13,207 bases of DNA from ZLKRG46 sp032117915 (GCA_032117915.1 JAULYI010000228.1:1-13207), one strand, 5' to 3'. Numbered from the stretch's first letter, positions 1 to 8,208 are shown. The notes: generated by a model from the letters alone, not told the origin. Program-made: numbers and translations.

Positions 1-120
1 GGCAAGAATATCACATGTAGCCGTTGGTTACAATAGCGTGTCCGCCCCGGCTATCGCCGTCACGAGCGCATAGATGTGGAACGTGCTAGGCGAGTTTAAT
101 GGGGTAGCTATCTCGCCTTC

Positions 121-199
121 TCCCACAGCCAAGGCTGTGGGCTGTGGGCTATTCGCTATTCGCCCTTTGCGCTCCCACAGCCAAGGCTGTGGGCTATTC
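121..199. repeat. Paired palindromic (REP-like) repeat upstream of the P-type ATPase
   Basis: Two copies of the perfect inverted repeat CCCACAGCC-AA-GGCTGTGGG lie at 122-141 and 174-193. In copy 1 a 7-bp tandem duplication (GGCTGTG at 133-139 and 140-146) precedes the common tail CTATTC; copy 2 runs directly into CTATTC. Between the copies is a tandem CTATTCG (149-155, 156-162) followed by CGCCCTTTGCG, so GGGC before and GCCC after can also pair. Each palindrome could form a 9-bp stem, and the arms of different copies can also pair with each other. Two units separated by a fixed linker is the usual form of REP/BIME-type or small non-autonomous elements. No transposase or RAYT gene is in the window, so the class is inferred. 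The repeat is readable in the frame of the downstream ATPase. Confidence 0.75.
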
Positions 200-223
200 C
201 GACCCAACTCCCTCGTATTTTCC

Positions 224-2458
224 ATGGTGAGCACCTCCGGTAAGACACTGCCCCTTGCTTCGATCCTGGCCTCTAATCTTGTTACGCCGTTCAATGGACT
301 GAACGTTGTGATCGTGACGGCGTTGGCTATGGTGTTCTGGTGGCAGCAGGATGTGCGGTTCCTGTTTGATGCTCTCGGTGTGATGATCGCCATTGTGGCG
401 AACAATGTACTGGCGGTGCTGCAGGAAGTACGTGCGCACCGCGCCGTGGAACGGGCGACGTCAGCACTCAGACACAGGGTGATGGTGGTCAGGGATGGCG
501 CGACGCATACGCTGGATAGTACCGAGGTTGTCGTTGGCGACGTCGTGGTGTTAGCGCGTGGGACTATGCTGCCCGGCGATGGAGTGGTGGCGAGCGGCGA
601 AGCACTCGAGGTAGATACGAGTATGCTTACGGGTGAGGCTGTTGCCCACGTCTGCGTTACCGGTGAACCACTGATGGCCGGCTCTGTGTGTGTAGCCGGC
701 AGCGGCACCGTGCGCATCACGCGCAGTGGCGATGCTACAGAGGCTGCACGGATCGGACACGCCGCTTCGCGGCTGCTGCTTGAAGCGTCACCCATGCAGC
801 GGCATATCAACAGGCTCTTTCAGATCTCGTTTGCACTGGCCGTTGGCATCGCCGTAGCAGACGTGCTGCTGCGACTGCAGAGTCAGACGATGGACGCCGA
901 CTCCGTACGCCATACGGCCGCGATCGTGCTCGGACTGATCCCCGAGGGACTTGTGTTGTTTTCGACGGTGACGTTTGCGCTAACGATGGCACGCATGGCC
1001 AAGCTTGGCGTCATCGTCCAACACCTGCCCGCCGTCGAAAGCCTTGCATCGGTCGATGCAATGTGCTTCGATAAGACGGGCACACTAACGGAGCGACAGA
1101 CGCGCGTTGCTGATGTTGTTGCGTTTGGAGGAGCGTCGGCAGATGATGTACGCGGCATCCTTGCTGCGTATGCGCATGCTATCAACGATGAGGGCGTTGT
1201 CATTGATGCCCTGCGGATACTACCGATGGTTGACGGCAGCACCATCGCGGCACTGCAGCACGTGCCGTTCACGTCGCAGCGACGATTCAGCGCTGTACAG
1301 ACGGACGCTGATCATTGGTATGTGCTAGGTGCTCCCGAGCTGCTGTTGCCGCAGGCATCGGCTGAAGGCGAACACTCCGTTGGACGCCAGTTGGCACTGT
1401 GCACCGCAACCGCTGTTGCGCCGGATTTGCGTGGACTGACGCTGATCTGTCTTGTCACGTTCGACGATACAACGTCGGCGCAGGCGGCTCCATTGCTTGC
1501 CGGACTTGATGCGCAGCATATCGCCGTACACGTGCTTACGGGTGACGCCGAAGCGTCGGCGCAACGCGTGCTGCGCGACGCGGGACGCATCGATGGCGAC
1601 GGCGCATTAACACGCAATACCTTCGTGCAGGCGCGCATGTTTCCAAAGGAGAAGCAGGCGTATGTAAACAACCTCCGGGCTCAAGGCCATCACGTTGCCA
1701 TGGTGGGCGATGGCGTGAACGACGTGCCGGCCATGCGTGAGGCGAACATTGGTGTTGCCGTTCGCGGGGCCGTTGATGTTGCCCGGCATGTTGCCGACAT
1801 CGTCATCGACCGAGCTGGCGTTGAGGTGCTTCCAACGGTCATGCACGAAGGGCGCATTGCCATGCGCACCATCATGCATATCGCGAACATCTTTCTGGCA
1901 AAGAATGCCGTGCTGCTGGCCGTTGGTCTCCTGACCGCACTCACGTCGCTGCCGCTGTTGCTCACGCCGCGACGCGGCGGTCTGATCGCCGTGCTAGCCG
2001 TCGCAATACCGTCGGCCGTCCTTGCTGCACGGTCCCGCTCTGTTATGCCCGTGAAACGGCCCTATGCCGAGATCCTGCGGTACTCCGTCATGATGACGCT
2101 GGCAGCATGCGTTTCCTGCGTATCGGCATGGTTTGTTCTTCCTGCGCTTGCCATGGACACGGCATTTCCGATCTACGTCACGCTTCTTGCGTCCGTGCTT
2201 GCATCATTGCCATTCGTAGATCGCGATAAAGCGGTTCAACGGTTACTAGCGGGTTTGGCAGTGTCATCAGTGCTAGCTGTCGTCGGTATCACCGTCGCTC
2301 CGGATGTGCCGCCCATCTCATGGATTCGACTATACTTCGAGCTGCCTATGTTGTCGCTCTCGGGCATTACCCCGGTGGTGGTCGCAGCGGTCTCGTCTGC
2401 AGGTGTCACCGTTGGCATCCATAGCGCCGGACATCCACTCTGGCGCATACAGACATAG
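224..2458 (+). CDS. CtpE-like P-type cation-transporting ATPase
   Basis: This is an integral inner-membrane pump coupling ATP hydrolysis to cation transport. Counting from the ATG at 224 (744 aa), the actuator motif TGE is at residues 136-138, the M4 motif PEGL at 240-243, the phosphorylation motif DKTGT at 283-287 (Asp283), GAPE in the nucleotide-binding domain and the hinge GDGVND at 495-500. Two hydrophobic helices precede the actuator domain, two surround PEGL, and about six follow residue 590. PEGL with the LLTP...IAVLAVAIPS-type C-terminal region resembles mycobacterial CtpE, a calcium transporter, so Ca2+ is the first guess; there is no N-terminal heavy-metal domain. The start is uncertain. 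The same frame is open from an ATG at 74, right after an in-frame TAG at 71-73, but that extension is mostly translated palindromic repeat. CtpE homologues normally begin about 25-30 residues earlier than 224. No ribosome binding site is visible at either start. Convergent with the DUF1573 gene, 17 bp away. Confidence 0.9.
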   Translation: MVSTSGKTLPLASILASNLVTPFNGLNVVIVTALAMVFWWQQDVRFLFDALGVMIAIVANNVLAVLQEVRAHRAVERATSALRHRVMVVRDGATHTLDSTEVVVGDVVVLARGTMLPGDGVVASGEALEVDTSMLTGEAVAHVCVTGEPLMAGSVCVAGSGTVRITRSGDATEAARIGHAASRLLLEASPMQRHINRLFQISFALAVGIAVADVLLRLQSQTMDADSVRHTAAIVLGLIPEGLVLFSTVTFALTMARMAKLGVIVQHLPAVESLASVDAMCFDKTGTLTERQTRVADVVAFGGASADDVRGILAAYAHAINDEGVVIDALRILPMVDGSTIAALQHVPFTSQRRFSAVQTDADHWYVLGAPELLLPQASAEGEHSVGRQLALCTATAVAPDLRGLTLICLVTFDDTTSAQAAPLLAGLDAQHIAVHVLTGDAEASAQRVLRDAGRIDGDGALTRNTFVQARMFPKEKQAYVNNLRAQGHHVAMVGDGVNDVPAMREANIGVAVRGAVDVARHVADIVIDRAGVEVLPTVMHEGRIAMRTIMHIANIFLAKNAVLLAVGLLTALTSLPLLLTPRRGGLIAVLAVAIPSAVLAARSRSVMPVKRPYAEILRYSVMMTLAACVSCVSAWFVLPALAMDTAFPIYVTLLASVLASLPFVDRDKAVQRLLAGLAVSSVLAVVGITVAPDVPPISWIRLYFELPMLSLSGITPVVVAAVSSAGVTVGIHSAGHPLWRIQT

Positions 2459-2475
2459 CAGCGCCACCAGCGTGC

Positions 2476-3231
2476 TTACTCGCCGATCTTCATGAATGTC
2501 GGCGCAGCGTCGCCCTTGTTTGCAGAGGCGTTACCAAAGCCCTGTAGCGCGATCATCTCGTAGCCGGCCAGGTCGGTCTTCAGCAGCGCTTTTACGGTGT
2601 ATGATCCTACGGCGTCGGGCGTATGCGTGAACGTGATCGTGCGCGACTCGCCCTTCTTCAGCGTGAAGGCCTTGGCAGGGTCGATCGTCATCGTCACCAT
2701 CTCTGTCGACGGCGTGATGGTCACCGGCGCATCGTTGTTCGACGTCACTGTGATCGTCCCAAGGTGAGGCGTGTTGACCACACCCATGTTGAACGGAATG
2801 TAGCTCGAAGACAATTCCAGTGCCCGCTGGACATTCGCCTTGATCGTAAGGATGTGGGGCGTTTTCTCGGATGCGTTCGTGAAGATCGTGATGAACTTCT
2901 CGATGGGACCGTTGCTGTTGGGCAGGTTGAGCGACACGTTCAGATTCGTGGTCTCACCCGGTGCCAGCGAGTCCTTATCGAGCGGTGCCGACGTACAGCC
3001 GCAGCTCGTACGAACCTCTTTGACCTTCAGCATGGACGTGCCGGTATTCGTCAGCGGGATCGTGGCTTTCACCGACGGTACCTCGGACGTGGAATTCGAC
3101 GCCGTCACTGTGCCCCAATCATGGACCGTTGGCATCGAAAGAATGGGCTGTGCGATGGCGGATATTGCTGTGGCAAGGGCAAATAGCAGCACGGCAAGCG
3201 ACCGTGAGAAGGTTGAAGCTGATGTGTTCAT
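2476..3231 (-). CDS. DUF1573-domain exported protein
   Basis: A 251-residue protein of unknown function, probably periplasmic or surface-associated. Residues 1-28 form a classic signal peptide: a short basic start, a hydrophobic stretch LAVLLFALATAISA, and a likely cleavage near AIA-Q. The mature part starts with a DWGTV segment and has the DUF1573 signature SCGCT at residues 76-80 (Cys77, Cys79), then the LAPGE...L..S..LNLPN strand pattern, which is an immunoglobulin-like all-beta fold. A second Ig-like repeat follows to the C terminus (ITITSNND-type strand, FTLKKGES, FTHTPD). The two close cysteines are conserved in the family, but their role is not known to me. I chose the ATG at 3231 because the signal peptide begins there; an upstream in-frame extension reads into the divergent gene and lacks family character. 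No clear Shine-Dalgarno. It is divergent from the transglycosylase gene across 67 bp. Confidence 0.85.
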   Translation of the reverse strand: MNTSASTFSRSLAVLLFALATAISAIAQPILSMPTVHDWGTVTASNSTSEVPSVKATIPLTNTGTSMLKVKEVRTSCGCTSAPLDKDSLAPGETTNLNVSLNLPNSNGPIEKFITIFTNASEKTPHILTIKANVQRALELSSSYIPFNMGVVNTPHLGTITVTSNNDAPVTITPSTEMVTMTIDPAKAFTLKKGESRTITFTHTPDAVGSYTVKALLKTDLAGYEMIALQGFGNASANKGDAAPTFMKIGE

Positions 3232-3298
3232 AACGGTGTGGACAACTGCGTGTTTTTGGAGACGGTCAAGACGATCCAAGTTCGTTATTTCGTGCGTC

Positions 3299-4216
3299 AT
3301 GCGCCAATACGCCGCAATACTCATGATCTCACTCGCCGCTGTCGTCACCGTTGTTCTTGGAGTAGCCGTCCTGTCGACCTCCCTTCCGGGTCCGGCAGCG
3401 GCTCCGCCGCCGGTTGTCGTCAAGCGCTCCATGCTCGGCCGTGCCCTTGATGTGGTGACGGCCCGGGGAGTCGACAGCGCCTTTGCTGTGCGACTGATCA
3501 CAGACCCCGAAACGCAGTTCAACAAAAGCCTCGTTCGGATCAACGTCACAAACTTCACGCTCAAGCCCAACTACGCCCACAACTACGATGCGGCTGGTGT
3601 ACGCCGTGTACGCGGCTTCATCCGCGAGCACGACTCTGTGTTGTCGGCCTGCGAAGCACAGTACGGCGTACCCAAGGAAGTTATCGCCTCGATCATCTGG
3701 GTCGAGACCAAGTATGGTCGCGTCCTTGGACGCCACCATCTTCCGAGTGTGTACCTAAGTGTTGCGCTAGCGTCAGAGCCCGAGTTCATCGAGCAGAACC
3801 TACAGGCCGTGATCGGGGACAGTATCCGCGAGGCGCAGCGTATCGACTCCGTGCGAGCACTCATCACGGCAAAGGCACAACGCAAAACGAAGTGGGCCAT
3901 CGAGCAGATCAAGGCCATGGAAGTCGTCGAACGGCAGCAAGGTCTTGACATCCTGTCGCTGCGCGGATCCTGGGCCGGTGCCTTTGGTCTGCCGCAGTTT
4001 CTTCCGTCGTCATACCAGCGTTGGGCACGTGACGGCAACAACGATGGCCGCATCGACCTGTTCAACCTGACCGATGCCATGCACAGCGTTGGCAACTACC
4101 TACGGTCCAACGGGTGGGCCGACACCGACGAAAGCCACAAGGCAGCGGTGCGCCACTACAACAACAGCAGTGCCTACGTGCACGCCGTGCTGACCCTGGC
4201 CGAAAAAGCACGGTAG
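3299..4216 (+). CDS. MltB-like lytic murein transglycosylase
   Basis: A 305-residue peptidoglycan lytic transglycosylase that would cleave the MurNAc-GlcNAc bond and leave 1,6-anhydro-MurNAc ends. The N terminus is hydrophobic (ILMISLAAVVTVVLGVAVL) without a lipobox, suggesting a signal anchor or cleaved signal peptide and periplasmic action. The catalytic region reads YGVPKEVIASIIWVETKYG, closely matching the family segment around the catalytic glutamate of E. coli MltB; here that residue is Glu136. Further MltB-type blocks are SWAGAFGLPQFLPSSY, DGRIDLFNLTDAMHSVGNYL with NGW, and a terminal HYNNSSAYVHAVL. It is shorter than E. coli MltB (361 aa) and has no recognisable added peptidoglycan-binding domain. 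The ATG at 3299 is preferred because it starts just before the hydrophobic segment; ATG 3323 is an alternative. Its TAG lies inside a hairpin shared with the convergent peptidase gene only 9 bp away. Confidence 0.92.
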   Translation: MRQYAAILMISLAAVVTVVLGVAVLSTSLPGPAAAPPPVVVKRSMLGRALDVVTARGVDSAFAVRLITDPETQFNKSLVRINVTNFTLKPNYAHNYDAAGVRRVRGFIREHDSVLSACEAQYGVPKEVIASIIWVETKYGRVLGRHHLPSVYLSVALASEPEFIEQNLQAVIGDSIREAQRIDSVRALITAKAQRKTKWAIEQIKAMEVVERQQGLDILSLRGSWAGAFGLPQFLPSSYQRWARDGNNDGRIDLFNLTDAMHSVGNYLRSNGWADTDESHKAAVRHYNNSSAYVHAVLTLAEKAR

Positions 4217-4229
4217 GGGGCGACCCTAC
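4213..4229. other. Hairpin spanning the stop codons of two convergent genes
   Basis: GTAGGG-GGCGA-CCCTAC is a perfect 6-bp stem with a 5-nt loop. The left arm contains the TAG stop of the transglycosylase (4214-4216) and the right arm contains the complement of the TAG stop of the M3 peptidase (4226-4228). Only 9 bp separate the two genes. The hairpin could act as a small bidirectional transcript end or 3' stabiliser. It has no T-tract on either side, so it is not a canonical intrinsic terminator, and the assignment of function is inference. Confidence 0.4.
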
Positions 4230-6022
4230 GTGGTCGCCGGGCCCGCCAGTGCTTCGGCTTCTTGCAGAAGCTCTTCGATGGCCTGCAGGCCTACGGACCA
4301 GAACGACGGATCGTTGATGTCGCATCCGAATGGAGCCAGGAGCTCTTCCGGTGACTTTGATCCGCCGGCACGCAGCAGGTCCATGTACTTCTCTGGGAAG
4401 GCTGCGCCTTCCTTCTTGTAGATGCCATAGAGTGCCAGCACGAGCAGCTCGCCGTATGCGTAGGCATAGACGTAGCCGGGCACGTGCATGAAGTGCGAGA
4501 TGTAGGACCACCAGTAGCGATAGCCTTCGGTGAAGGTCACGCTGGAGCCGAACTGTGACTGCTGCGTTGACATCCACAGTTCACACAGACGATCGACGCT
4601 AAGTTCTCCCTCGGCCGCTCGGGTGACGTGCATGACATTTTCGAAGCGGTTCAGTGCGATCTGCCGGAAGACCGTGGCAATGATGTCATCCAACTTGCCC
4701 ATGATCAGGGCAAGGCGCTCCTTGTCGGACGTCATACGGTCCACCAGCGTCTGAAACGTCAGCATCTCACCGAATACGCTCGCCGTCTCTGCAATGGTCA
4801 GCGGCGTGTCAGCCAGAAGCTGGCCGTTGCGACGCGACAGGTACTGGTGGATACCATGTCCAAGTTCGTGGGCAACAACCTGGACGTCGCGGTTAGTGCC
4901 CATGTAGTTCAGAAAGACGTACGGATGCGCTAGCGGCGTTGTGCCCGCACTGTAAGCGCCGCCATTCTTGCCCTTCATCACCGGAGCGTGGATCCATGGC
5001 TTGTCGAAGAACATGCCGGCGATCTCGCCCGCCTCGGGGTGGAAGTCTGTGTAGGCCTTCACCACCAGCTCGCGGCACTGGTCCCACGTCCACCATCCGG
5101 AGTCACCGCCAACTGGAGCGTAGCGGTCGTAGTCAAACATCTCGTCAAGACCCAGCAGACGTCGCTTCAGGTTGTAGAAGCGCTCTACGATGGAATACTT
5201 GGCAACCACGGCATCGACAAGTCCCTGAACGGATGCGTCGCTCACCTCGTTGTCCTCGTTGCGCGATGAGACCCACGAAGCATAGCTGCGCATACGGGTA
5301 TTGCTGGCAACGTCGGCGATCACTGTGTTGTAGATGAAGGCATGCGTCTTTGCGCCGCGCTTCAGACCATTCGAGAATACTTCGGCGGCGGCCTTGCGCT
5401 TGTCACGGATTGGGTCGTGAAGCAACTTCAGGATCTGCGCTTCCGTGTGTTCCTGACCGTCAAGCGCATACGTCTCGGCAGCCATCAGCTCGTCGTGCAG
5501 TCGCACCCAGGCGGCTCTCGACGTCAGACTCTTCTCGCTCAGTACCTTCTCCACTTCCTCCGTCAGCACGTGCTTGCGCGTCTTCTTCACCACCTCGAAC
5601 CAGTGTTTCCAAGGGGCCAGTGAAGGGGCATTGATAAAGTGATCCAGGCGTGCCTCTTCGAGGGCATTCATTTCTGTGGAGACAAAGACCATCCACTGCC
5701 ATGCGCCAGACAACGTCTCGCGCACGGTCTGCAGCGTCCGCCCGTACTCCGGATCGTCCGTGTTGGTCGTCCACCGCAGTTGCGTGAAGGACCCCAGGCG
5801 GTCGGCCTTCTCGATGATGGCGCTGTACTCTTCAACAAAGGCCACCATCTGATCATCCGTGGCTGTGGCAAACGTGCCGGACCACGCTGCGCGGAAGGCT
5901 TCGGCACGTGCGACGATGCTGCCGAGGTCGTTCTTGAAGCTCTCGTGCTCTGTGGACGGGTACAGGTCGGACAGGTCCCAAAAGACCTGTTCGGCGCCGG
6001 TTACCTTCGTTGTTGCTTCCAT
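4226..6022 (-). CDS. pepF: M3-family oligoendopeptidase (PepF type)
   Basis: A 598-residue cytoplasmic zinc metallopeptidase that hydrolyses short peptides. The zinc motif is HELGH at residues 385-389 (His385, His389 as ligands, Glu386 as the general base), in the M3 context VVAHELGHGIHQYLS. The third zinc ligand is probably Glu412 in IAETASVFGEM, which fits the M3 spacing of about two dozen residues. The length and the N-terminal helical region (FWDLSDLYPS) match the pepF/M3B oligoendopeptidase group rather than the longer Dcp/OpdA group. The ATG at 6022 begins the conserved N terminus; the frame continues upstream into the asnS 3' end without family similarity. No Shine-Dalgarno is visible. 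It lies 83 bp downstream of asnS on the same strand and is probably the last gene of that cluster. The absence of a signal peptide supports a role in peptide turnover inside the cell. Confidence 0.92.
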   Translation of the reverse strand: MEATTKVTGAEQVFWDLSDLYPSTEHESFKNDLGSIVARAEAFRAAWSGTFATATDDQMVAFVEEYSAIIEKADRLGSFTQLRWTTNTDDPEYGRTLQTVRETLSGAWQWMVFVSTEMNALEEARLDHFINAPSLAPWKHWFEVVKKTRKHVLTEEVEKVLSEKSLTSRAAWVRLHDELMAAETYALDGQEHTEAQILKLLHDPIRDKRKAAAEVFSNGLKRGAKTHAFIYNTVIADVASNTRMRSYASWVSSRNEDNEVSDASVQGLVDAVVAKYSIVERFYNLKRRLLGLDEMFDYDRYAPVGGDSGWWTWDQCRELVVKAYTDFHPEAGEIAGMFFDKPWIHAPVMKGKNGGAYSAGTTPLAHPYVFLNYMGTNRDVQVVAHELGHGIHQYLSRRNGQLLADTPLTIAETASVFGEMLTFQTLVDRMTSDKERLALIMGKLDDIIATVFRQIALNRFENVMHVTRAAEGELSVDRLCELWMSTQQSQFGSSVTFTEGYRYWWSYISHFMHVPGYVYAYAYGELLVLALYGIYKKEGAAFPEKYMDLLRAGGSKSPEELLAPFGCDINDPSFWSVGLQAIEELLQEAEALAGPATT

Positions 6023-6105
6023 GGTGCGTTGTTGGGTTGGATGTACGTGGGCGAATGCGCTTATGAGTGTTGCGTTGACGACGGCGGACTGCGACGTACC
6101 GACGC

Positions 6106-7458
6106 TTACGGCACGATCCGGTAGATCATCCGTGGGAACGGGATCACTTCGCGGATGTGCTCTGCGCCGGTGATCCACTTGACTGTGCGCTCAACGCCAA
6201 GGCCGAAGCCGCTGTGCGGCACCGAGCCGAACTTGCGCAGATCAAGGTACCATTGGAAGGCCTCTTCGGGCAGACCCTCGTGGCGCAGGCGCTCCAGCAG
6301 CAGATCGTGGTCATCCTCGCGCTGCGAACCGCCAATGATCTCGCCGGCACCTTCCGGTGCAAGCATGTCCATGGCCAGCACAACATTGCTGTTGTCGGGG
6401 TCACGCTTCATGTAGAACGCCTTGACTTCCGACGGATACCGATGGATGATGCAAGGTCGGTCGAACTGCGTCATGATCGCCTCTTCCTGCGGTGCACCAA
6501 AGTCTTCACCCCAGGGGAAGTCGATCTGGATCTCCGAGCCGTCCGGCTGCTTGCGGTTCAGCTTCACGTTGTTCGTGTTCAGCCATTCGACGGCTTCGGT
6601 GTAGCTCAGACGGTAGAACGGACGCTTGACCTTTTCGAGCTTGGAGATGTCACGGCCGAGCGTGGCAAGCTCGCGCTGACAGTTGTTGAGACACTGTTCA
6701 ACAATGTACACCACGAGGTCTTCGGCCAGGTCCATGTCGTCGTTCAGGTCGAAGTACGCCATTTCCGGCTCAACCATCCAGAACTCCGTCAGGTGGCGAC
6801 GCGTCTTCGACTTCTCGGCGCGGAACGTAGGTCCGAACGTATAGACCTTGCCCAGCGCCATGGCCGAGGCTTCGGCATAGAGCTGACCGGACTGGGTCAG
6901 GTAGGCCTTGCCAAGATCGAAGTACTCCGTCTCGAACAGCGTCGATGTACCCTCGCACGCATTCGGCGTGAAGATGGGCGAATCCATCAGCTTGAAGCCG
7001 TTGCCGTCAAAGAAGTCACGGATTGCCTTGATCACCTGGGCACGTACGCGCATGATGGCATGCTGACGCGCAGAGCGAAGCCATAGGTGACGGTGCTCCA
7101 TCAGGAACTCCACGCCGTGCTCTTTGGGCGTGATCGGATAGTCGCGGGCTACCTGCCACACGCGGACCTCCGTTACGTCGAGCTCTACACCGCCCGGTGC
7201 ACGCTGCTCGGCACGCACCGTTCCGGTGATGGAGACGCTGGATTCCTGCGTGAGCGAGGATGCGGCCGCGAAGACGTCTTCTGCAACGTTTGGCTTGAAG
7301 AGTACGCCCTGCACAGTACCGCTACCGTCACGCAGCTTGATGAAGATCAGTTTACCCTTTTCGGTCTTGTCATAGACCCAGCCGTTCAGGGTCACGGTCT
7401 CGCCGATCTTGTCGGCAAGCTGCTCGATCGAGCAGAAGGATTGGTATCGCGAGTTCAT
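6106..7458 (-). CDS. asnS: Asparaginyl-tRNA synthetase
   Basis: A 450-residue class IIb aminoacyl-tRNA synthetase that charges tRNA(Asn) with asparagine using ATP. The N-terminal OB-fold anticodon-binding domain is visible (VTLNGWVYDKTEKGK, then IFIKLRDGSG, residues about 20-110). The catalytic core has the NACEGTSTLFETEYF and YLTQSGQLYAE blocks, motif 2 starting FRAEKSKTRRHLTEFWM at residue 212, and motif 3 GFGLGVERTVKW starting at residue 417. The end, AEHIREVIPFPRM, is typical of AsnRS and not of AspRS. The ATG at 7458 gives the normal N terminus and length. There is no visible Shine-Dalgarno. It is 39 bp downstream of the beta-barrel gene and 83 bp upstream of the peptidase gene. Its presence implies direct tRNA(Asn) charging, although an additional GatCAB pathway elsewhere cannot be excluded. 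Confidence 0.96.
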   Translation of the reverse strand: MNSRYQSFCSIEQLADKIGETVTLNGWVYDKTEKGKLIFIKLRDGSGTVQGVLFKPNVAEDVFAAASSLTQESSVSITGTVRAEQRAPGGVELDVTEVRVWQVARDYPITPKEHGVEFLMEHRHLWLRSARQHAIMRVRAQVIKAIRDFFDGNGFKLMDSPIFTPNACEGTSTLFETEYFDLGKAYLTQSGQLYAEASAMALGKVYTFGPTFRAEKSKTRRHLTEFWMVEPEMAYFDLNDDMDLAEDLVVYIVEQCLNNCQRELATLGRDISKLEKVKRPFYRLSYTEAVEWLNTNNVKLNRKQPDGSEIQIDFPWGEDFGAPQEEAIMTQFDRPCIIHRYPSEVKAFYMKRDPDNSNVVLAMDMLAPEGAGEIIGGSQREDDHDLLLERLRHEGLPEEAFQWYLDLRKFGSVPHSGFGLGVERTVKWITGAEHIREVIPFPRMIYRIVP

Positions 7459-7497
7459 GCGGCGAAAATACGCCAGTGCGACCATTCCGTGACGCGA

Positions 7498-8208
7498 TCA
7501 GAGCCTGTAGCCGAGTCCAAGATGGGCGTAAACGTTCTGCAGCGGATACTGGATCGTCCGGTACGAGGCGTCGAAGACACTGGTCAGGCCGAGCACAAGG
7601 CGGGTGTCCAAGACGAGCGAGGCCGACAATGCGGTCTGCGTGCCTACCTGCAGCCCGTAATCGAGCAATGCCATGCGGTCACCAAATTCCATATCCCGCT
7701 CCACCACTTCCGGACGGATACCGACCGTGCCCACGCCACGGGCCGTTGTGGTGTTGGACATCATCCACGCTACGTAAGGGCCTACCAGCACGTCCCATGA
7801 CGCACTCAGTCCGTACGACAGCAACACCGGCATCTGGATGTAGGAGCTGTTGAAGGTACCCGCCGACGATCCGTTGAAAATCGTCTCTACCTCGTAGATC
7901 ACCGTCGATCCGTCACCGATTCGCACCGGAATCTTGTCGATGATGGGTTGGTTCACAAGGGGCGTTGAAAACGTCGAGCCATAGCCGCAGAAGCGGACCT
8001 CGCCAACGATCGACCAGGATCTGCTCAGGGGATAGGCCGCAGCCATGGCAGCGGTCAGCTTGGGTGCCGGCGCTCCGGTGGCACCCTCAGGGATGTTCCC
8101 AAACGGAACGGGTGAACCCAGCGTGATCCCGGCGTGCACCATCCACGACTGGGCATGCATGGCACAAGCCATGGTGAGCACCAGCATGGTCAAGACCAGC
8201 CGTCTCAC
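7498..8208 (-). CDS. Outer-membrane beta-barrel protein (PorT/OmpA-like), unnamed
   Basis: A predicted 236-residue exported protein. The GTG at 8208 is preferred as the start: it overlaps the TGA of the upstream gene in a GTGA junction and begins a signal peptide, MRRLVLTMLVLTMACAMHA, with probable cleavage before QSW. An earlier in-frame ATG at 8235 would prepend residues with no signal character. The mature protein alternates hydrophobic and polar residues in amphipathic strands with repeated glycines and aromatic residues (VHAGITLGSPVPFG, YIQMPVLLSYGL, WDVLVGPYVAWMM, LLDYGLQVGTQTAL, VYAHLGLGYRL). This is the look of the 'outer membrane protein beta-barrel' or PorT-like families of Bacteroidota, and the ending LGLGYRL fits a last barrel strand. 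No catalytic motif is seen. Overlap with the secreted-protein gene suggests coupled translation and possibly a joint role at the cell surface. The specific function is unknown. Confidence 0.72.
   Translation of the reverse strand: MRRLVLTMLVLTMACAMHAQSWMVHAGITLGSPVPFGNIPEGATGAPAPKLTAAMAAAYPLSRSWSIVGEVRFCGYGSTFSTPLVNQPIIDKIPVRIGDGSTVIYEVETIFNGSSAGTFNSSYIQMPVLLSYGLSASWDVLVGPYVAWMMSNTTTARGVGTVGIRPEVVERDMEFGDRMALLDYGLQVGTQTALSASLVLDTRLVLGLTSVFDASYRTIQYPLQNVYAHLGLGYRL

Noticed and set aside
1..73. Possible tail of an upstream plus-strand gene ending at the TAG at 71-73
   Set aside because: The 23 codons before the TAG give no recognisable family, another frame is also open for 11 codons, and short open tails occur by chance.
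28..810. Long minus-strand open frame opposite the start of the P-type ATPase
   Set aside because: It is a complement-frame shadow of the ATPase, rich in Ser/Thr/Ala with no recognisable motif, while the plus strand carries all ATPase signatures.
2623..3186. 187-codon plus-strand open frame opposite the DUF1573 gene
   Set aside because: Arginine-rich shadow translation; the opposite strand has a signal peptide and the SCGCT family motif.
3232..3298. Promoter for the divergent DUF1573/transglycosylase pair
   Set aside because: TTGACC on the minus strand and GTTATTT on the plus strand are too weak and poorly spaced to call.
6157..7086. 309-codon plus-strand open frame opposite asnS, followed by another at 7087-7800
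   Set aside because: Both are antisense to well-supported genes, and their products (rich in Arg, His, Leu, Val) show no domain. They arise from the high GC3 of the real genes.
7461..7474. GGCG-AAAATA-CGCC hairpin just upstream of asnS
   Set aside because: Only a 4-bp stem, lying across the translation leader with no T-run after it; chance is likely.
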